Shown in pieces: positions 23,401 through 29,400 of a DNA stretch of 33,432 nucleotides. The position numbers and the translations under genes were made by a program. How positions within the stretch are numbered: the stretch's first letter is position 1; each line of letters begins with the position of its first letter. The stretch is from Apostichopus parvimensis (taxonomy: Eukaryota > Echinodermata > Holothuroidea > Aspidochirotida > Stichopodidae): assembly GCA_000934455.1 (NCBI GenBank), contig KN885040.1:63196-96627 (forward strand). The letters run 5' to 3'. The notes beneath the pieces are model-generated. The model saw nothing but the letters and a program-made list of their open reading frames with translations, was not told the DNA's origin and ran no database searches.

Positions 23401-26400
23401 TTCGATAATGCATAACAATCCTTCTCTCTCTTTTCTCTGTTGAATTGAAGGTGCAATGGAACATCTTTACAGTGCAGTCTTCAGACCCAGCCTTACTGAT
23501 TTATCAGAACGAGCAAGGAGGCCTCGCAAAGACCAAATTCTACACCCAGTGTTCCGAGATGGAAGAGAATCTGGAGAAGGTCCACTTGAGTGGAGCTGTG
23601 ACACTCCCAGAAAAGATGGATTTTATTAATCTGAAGAGATGCTTCTACAACCTGGTGTCAGACTGTAGCGACAAAGATGGCTTGGTACCCCTGGACAAAC
23701 AGGTCAGCAGCAAAAAGTTAACTATTGAAAAATATTTACAGCAATTTTGTGGTTTTAAAGAACGGTATTTCTCTGCTTTAAGGTGTTAAATGATACTGTA
23801 ATTATATTTGTCTTGTTTTGAACTGATTTTTGTTTTAAAATAAAAGCTGTTTGTGTTTTTCTCTCTTATATTTGGTTTATAAATGTAAACCTGCTAGGAA
23901 CTACAGTGTAGAATAGGGAATGACATTAAAAAGACCGAAATATAATTTGCCAAGTGGTTTTCAATTGTTTCAAGATCTTCTTTGTCAAAACTTTAAATGT
24001 ATTCAGAGTGTGATATTTACATCCATGTCTTAAGATCTTCTTTGGCAAAAACTAAATGTATTTAGAGAGTGATATTTACATTCATGTCTCATTTGATGTA
24101 TCACAGGGCAACTGTGGTTTGAGGTCATTTGTGTTTCTGTTTGCATCTGATATTCTTACTCTTCTGTGTTTATGGTTTGCTGCTATCATAGGCCTGTGAT
24201 GTGCTGTATGATGAGTCCTTTGACTACGGTGAATTCTACCAAGCCATGATTGAACTACAAGCAGCTGGTAGTAACTGTGACAACATTGCCAAGAACGACA
24301 ACAGGACCCTACCATACACGGTAAGTGTCCCATTGTGTTTATAATGAATCGCACATGTATCTGGCCTTCTGTGTACTCTGTGTGTACCAGTACACATTAA
24401 AAGGTATCACACACATAGTTCATGTTACCAGTTTATATTACCAAACAGTGTTATCATATTTGACCTAGCCTTTGTTTATTCTACATACGACAATGTTACA
24501 AGCTAAGCACCTTTTGCATATAATAATAATAATATTGAGAATAATATTTATAAAGTGCAGACATAGCCACGGATAACGGTGCCCAAAGCGCATAGCAATA
24601 TTACCATGATAACCTGTCAAACTTAACATGGCAGCAGCTAAACAGCTCCCAATTGACAGTTTAACTCACAGTTCCCTATTTATTCACCTTGGTGAAGAGA
24701 GGCAATTGAGATAAAAGTGCCTTGCCCAAGGACACAACGTAATGATCTGGCCTGGACTCGAACCTGCTAACCTGCATTAACCACTTGACCACAACGCTCT
24801 CAACATCTCACAAGACACACCAATATACAAACAATCCATGTTTGTTCCCTCCCAATAAGCAAGACTTGAACTAATGCACACTGTCGAATGCAGGAAGCTG
24901 CACAGGACACAATCTTTTAGTGTGCAGTTTCCACAATTGACTCTTCTGGTCTTCAGAGATAGTCTCTATTATTTGTTATTGATTCGGCTTTGCTGCAGAT
25001 AATATTTTGCAGCCGCTGCAGCTTTACCTTTTGACACACAGTTGCCTAATGAAACATTGTTGACATTTTTATGTTACTTTCTCATCCCCCTCTCCCATAG
25101 ATTGCCTGTGCCATGCACTATGCCCAACTCATTACATGGAGAATATTGGGTTATCTAGCACCCTCGGTCGCCTACCTTAAGCTGCTGGAGGGTCAGCACC
25201 AAGGTAAAGAGAGAGTGCTGTCCACTCGAGAGGTCATACATACCATGAGATGGGTACCCAGACTGACCTCAGAGAAATACAAACCGTGGATAATGGTACG
25301 TCTTATACTCTATTCTCAACAGTTTCCTCATTCAATTATGAATTTGATCCTGAGCATAGAAAATAAAAACCCAAAACCTATCTTGTCACCGCTTTATGAT
25401 TTGTATGGCAGAGGAAGTTCTGTTGACCAAAGTTTATTGATCGAATGATAACCAAAAACAAGTGGCCAACAGCTCGATATCCATCCATTGTACCCTCTTT
25501 CTTGCAACCTTTTTTGGCAGAATGGCTAAAATTGTTTGTGCATTTCACATGTGAGGCAAGATCACCTAGTTGGGACAAGTTTTTCTATACTGTTGTGTCA
25601 TGTCCCGCTTCAGAGCACTCGTATTCTCAGTATGAATATCATGTTTCTATCAGATCAAGGTTAGGAACTGTGTGTACATTCAATACCAGTGCTTTGAGAG
25701 CATGATATTGGTGTACAGTTTAGAGAGGTATTTGCATTAGGAAATTGTCCCAACTGGCTGGGCAAGATGTCACACGATATGAATATTCATGTTTGATATG
25801 ATAATGCACTCAGTATAACTTAACATTAACAACTCACAGTTTGTAAAACTGAGACTGTTTGATGTTTGCTTGTGACAGACTCATTTCCATGAAAGAACTG
25901 ATCTTTGAAAAAAAATGATGGGTATGGCTAAATGAATATTCATGACAGGTTATACCTAGAAGTTCTGGAAAAGGGGATTTAGGTACACATGAGAGACAAC
26001 AGCTGGTTCATTGTTTACAACAGAAGGAATTTATCAGCCTTCAAAGCAGGCCATTTATTTGACTTTTTTTAATGTCTTTTCCTTTAGACCTCCATCTCAA
26101 CCGGTTCATGTTAATTTTATCATTTCAGGAACATCTTTGTGAGCAGAGGCTTCCAGCTACAGAAATTTCGAGCCTTCTCGATATCATCGGAATGACTTGC
26201 GACAATGTCAGTTTTGACGTGCAGCTGACCAGGAATGCTGTCCTCACGCAGGTATGTAAGATATTGTTGGTGCAATTCAAAAACTGTTAGAAGTAGGAAG
26301 GATGACGATGGAAGAGCGGTTATAGAATATCATGAACTGTGGAAGAGCGGTTATAGAATATCATAAACCGTGGATGAGCGGTCATAGAATATCGTCAACC

Positions 26401-29400
26401 GTAGAAGAACGGTTGTAGAATATCGTCAACCATGGAAGAGCGGTTTTTGGATCTCGTCAACCGTGGAAGAGCGGTGATAGAATATCATCAACTGTAGCAG
26501 AAAGGTTATAGAATATCATCAGCAGTGAAAGAACGGTTATAGAATAGCGTCAACCGTGGAATGACGGTTATAGAATATCATCAACTGTGGAAAAGTGTTT
26601 ATAGAATATCGTCAAACATTGATATTTTTCTGCCGGGCTAGATATTTTCTGCTGATGTAAAGCAGAACTAAAACTTCTTCTTCTTTTTCTTTTTTTTTCG
26701 TTGTTGTAATTTTCCTTTGATTCATAAGTCCGTGGCTCTACAAACGAAAGGTATTCTCATGTTTGTTTAAACCTCTAACAATTTTTAATCTCGTTCTGTT
26801 TTATACTTTGTTAAGAATTATGTACTTGTACAATTAGTCATGGATATCAGATCTAGAAGGAAAAACCTATTGTTTTCCAACAAGATGGACGAAAAAATTA
26901 TCGGACAGTTTATGTCTAAAACTGAAAAGTAGATATGATATATTTTGAATATTTCACCATTTCTCCCTCAGCTGGGCAAGTTTGCACCCCTCTCTCACAG
27001 CTATGATTGCTTCCTCTCACATGAGCTGCCTGGATTCTCATCGGTTTGCATGTTGAATCTTGCAATGGCTAAACTACAAGTCACCTTGTACAAACAAAAG
27101 GGACAGAAGGTACTTGAATTATTATTTTTTTTGTTAAAAACTTCATGCCTAGAAGGAGTGTGCAAGGGTTGCATATGTACCCCTTCCCCTACCCCCTCCC
27201 CATTTTTTAAAGCTCCACACATTTCTGGAGTAGAGTATGGAGAATGATTAATAGTAACCACATAAGATTTCACAAGACAAATTGATATGGTCAAAAAATA
27301 TACCTCCATTTTGCATGTAAGCCTCTTCAATTATATACAAAACAGATCACCCCTCTCTCCCAGTACCATGTGCAATAGCCATGTCCACATCTTCAGTACA
27401 TGCACCAATCCATAGAAATGCCTGCATACTGGTCTGAACTGTAAGCTGTGTATTGAAGTTAGCTCTTACGAACATACTGTACTCTTCACAGTCATTCAAG
27501 TTATTTGCACAGTGACTGTGAGAAATTTTTTCCTTTTCTTTCCTAAAGAGTCACATTTTCAGTCTAAAAGTCTGAGTTTTTGCTTGAAGTAATTATTAAC
27601 CAATAGCTATTCTCGGTAGTTAGTTAATCACAATAACTTCGTTAGTCCAGATTCTTATTTCAATTATGCTAGGCTAGCATACTTATGTTGTGCAAGTGCG
27701 ATAAATCTGAATAAAGTGTTGATGTTCATGCAATCATCTTGATTCAGCCAGTTACTTACATCTAAACTCACTCTGTGTGTGACTCACAATATTATGCTAG
27801 GCTAGCATACTTCTGTTGTGCAAGTGTGATAAATCTGAATAAAGTGTCGATGTCCATGTAATCAACTTGATTCAGCTAATACTTACATCTAAACTCACTG
27901 TGTGTGCGGCTCCCAGGTGACCCATCAGAAAATTATTCCATTCATTAGTACTTCCCTACACCTGACACAGGTTCTCTAATTTGAACCCATTCATCATGCG
28001 AAACAAAATGTTTAAATGGTACTTTTCAATACTCGCTCAATCAAAGTCTTTGAGTCTGACCATGTGAATTTAATGCCATTACTGCCCTCTGTGGTCAGAT
28101 GATACGTAATGATCTGTATCTCTCTCCCGGTCGTAGAATGACGGTCAGTCGACCACAGATTATCAAGACCTGATGCTGGTTCTGCTGAGACTGTTACAAA
28201 TGCTTGTTTGTGTTTCAAGGTAAATTGTTCATTTTTAACTCAGACTTTATATCTTGATAGTCTTCTTTCTGTTAGTCTCCCTCCTTGGTTACATTAATGT
28301 GTTGTCATCTCTGATGGAAAAACAGTGTATACATTTTTTAGGAGAATGTTTAGAATTTTATCTTAAGCCAATAGCCAGTTTTATATCAATGTTTTTTAAT
28401 AGGACTGAGGCATGAAAACTCCTCTATGATCCCATGAGCCTTGAAGAGATCATATGTTTTGTCGTCCCAAACTTTGTGTACCGTACCCTGTAAATTCTTT
28501 TCCCAATGTGTTCCATTGTTGGAATTACAGATTTTGAAAAGTATTTCTTTGGCTCCCCATCTAGCCCTGAATTAAAATAAATGATAATTCCAGCCAGGAT
28601 TTACATCGTCATAATTTCCTCTCTGTTTGAACGAAAAATTTAAGAAACGGTCATATGAAGTGTTTTTTACATGCAGGAAGTTGGCAACAAAATTTATCCT
28701 CAGCAAAATTCTGGTTTGCTCTGAAAGAAGATCTGTTTATTGCTATTATTCCTCCCAACAGATCCTGCCTCATGTTTGAGATCGTGGAGAACTCCAGCCT
28801 CTTCACAGCCATGTCTTGGTCGGCACACAGCGCAGTGTACAGCATCATCTCCAGCCACGCTCAGAAACACGGTAAAGGCACCTCTGCACTGAGGGCAACG
28901 TTGTCCGAGGCAGAACAACAAAGCCTCAACAAGTGGAACTCGTCCTTCAGTAGCCAAACAGCAGAAGCCTTGGTATGTTATCGTTTTTAATCTTCTTGTC
29001 TGGGTTTACGAAATCGAAGATATTAAAGGAATCACGTTTAAAGCAAGATGGTGGCGTTCGGTGCTCGTGTTCTGTTTGCCGTGGAGGAATCGACAACGAC
29101 AAAGATATTTTCGTTTGCTGTTGTTTTACTTTTCTCAATAAACAGAGTGATATCCCCAGGGACAATAAGATAGCACGAGGGGACTTCTGTGTACACCAAC
29201 TGATGTCAGTGACCTCTGCCATTCCCACTTAAAAGTTATTTATATCTATGCCATTATTTTATGCTTCACTGTATAAGAGAAAGATGCATTTTTATATTCC
29301 AGTAATACAAAACCACATACTACCTTCAGTTACTACTCTCTTTGGTTAAGTTTTTATCTCTTCTTATTTAATAATTAATATTCATTTAGCCAGGTTTCTT

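Noticed and set aside
24754-24799. tRNA gene candidate on the minus strand
   Set aside because: A and B boxes are present, but the acceptor stem does not close and the sequence continues into a typical SINE body and tail.
28137-28160. Similarity of the exon 24 start (aatgacggtcag) to the 31-bp minisatellite unit
   Set aside because: Only about eight bases agree; short enough for chance.
28947-29232. Overlapping frames on both strands just after UBR4 exon 25, with slightly higher GC
   Set aside because: Exon 25 joins exon 26 in phase and matches the homologue without any extra segment. Cysteine-rich reading here has no matching family.
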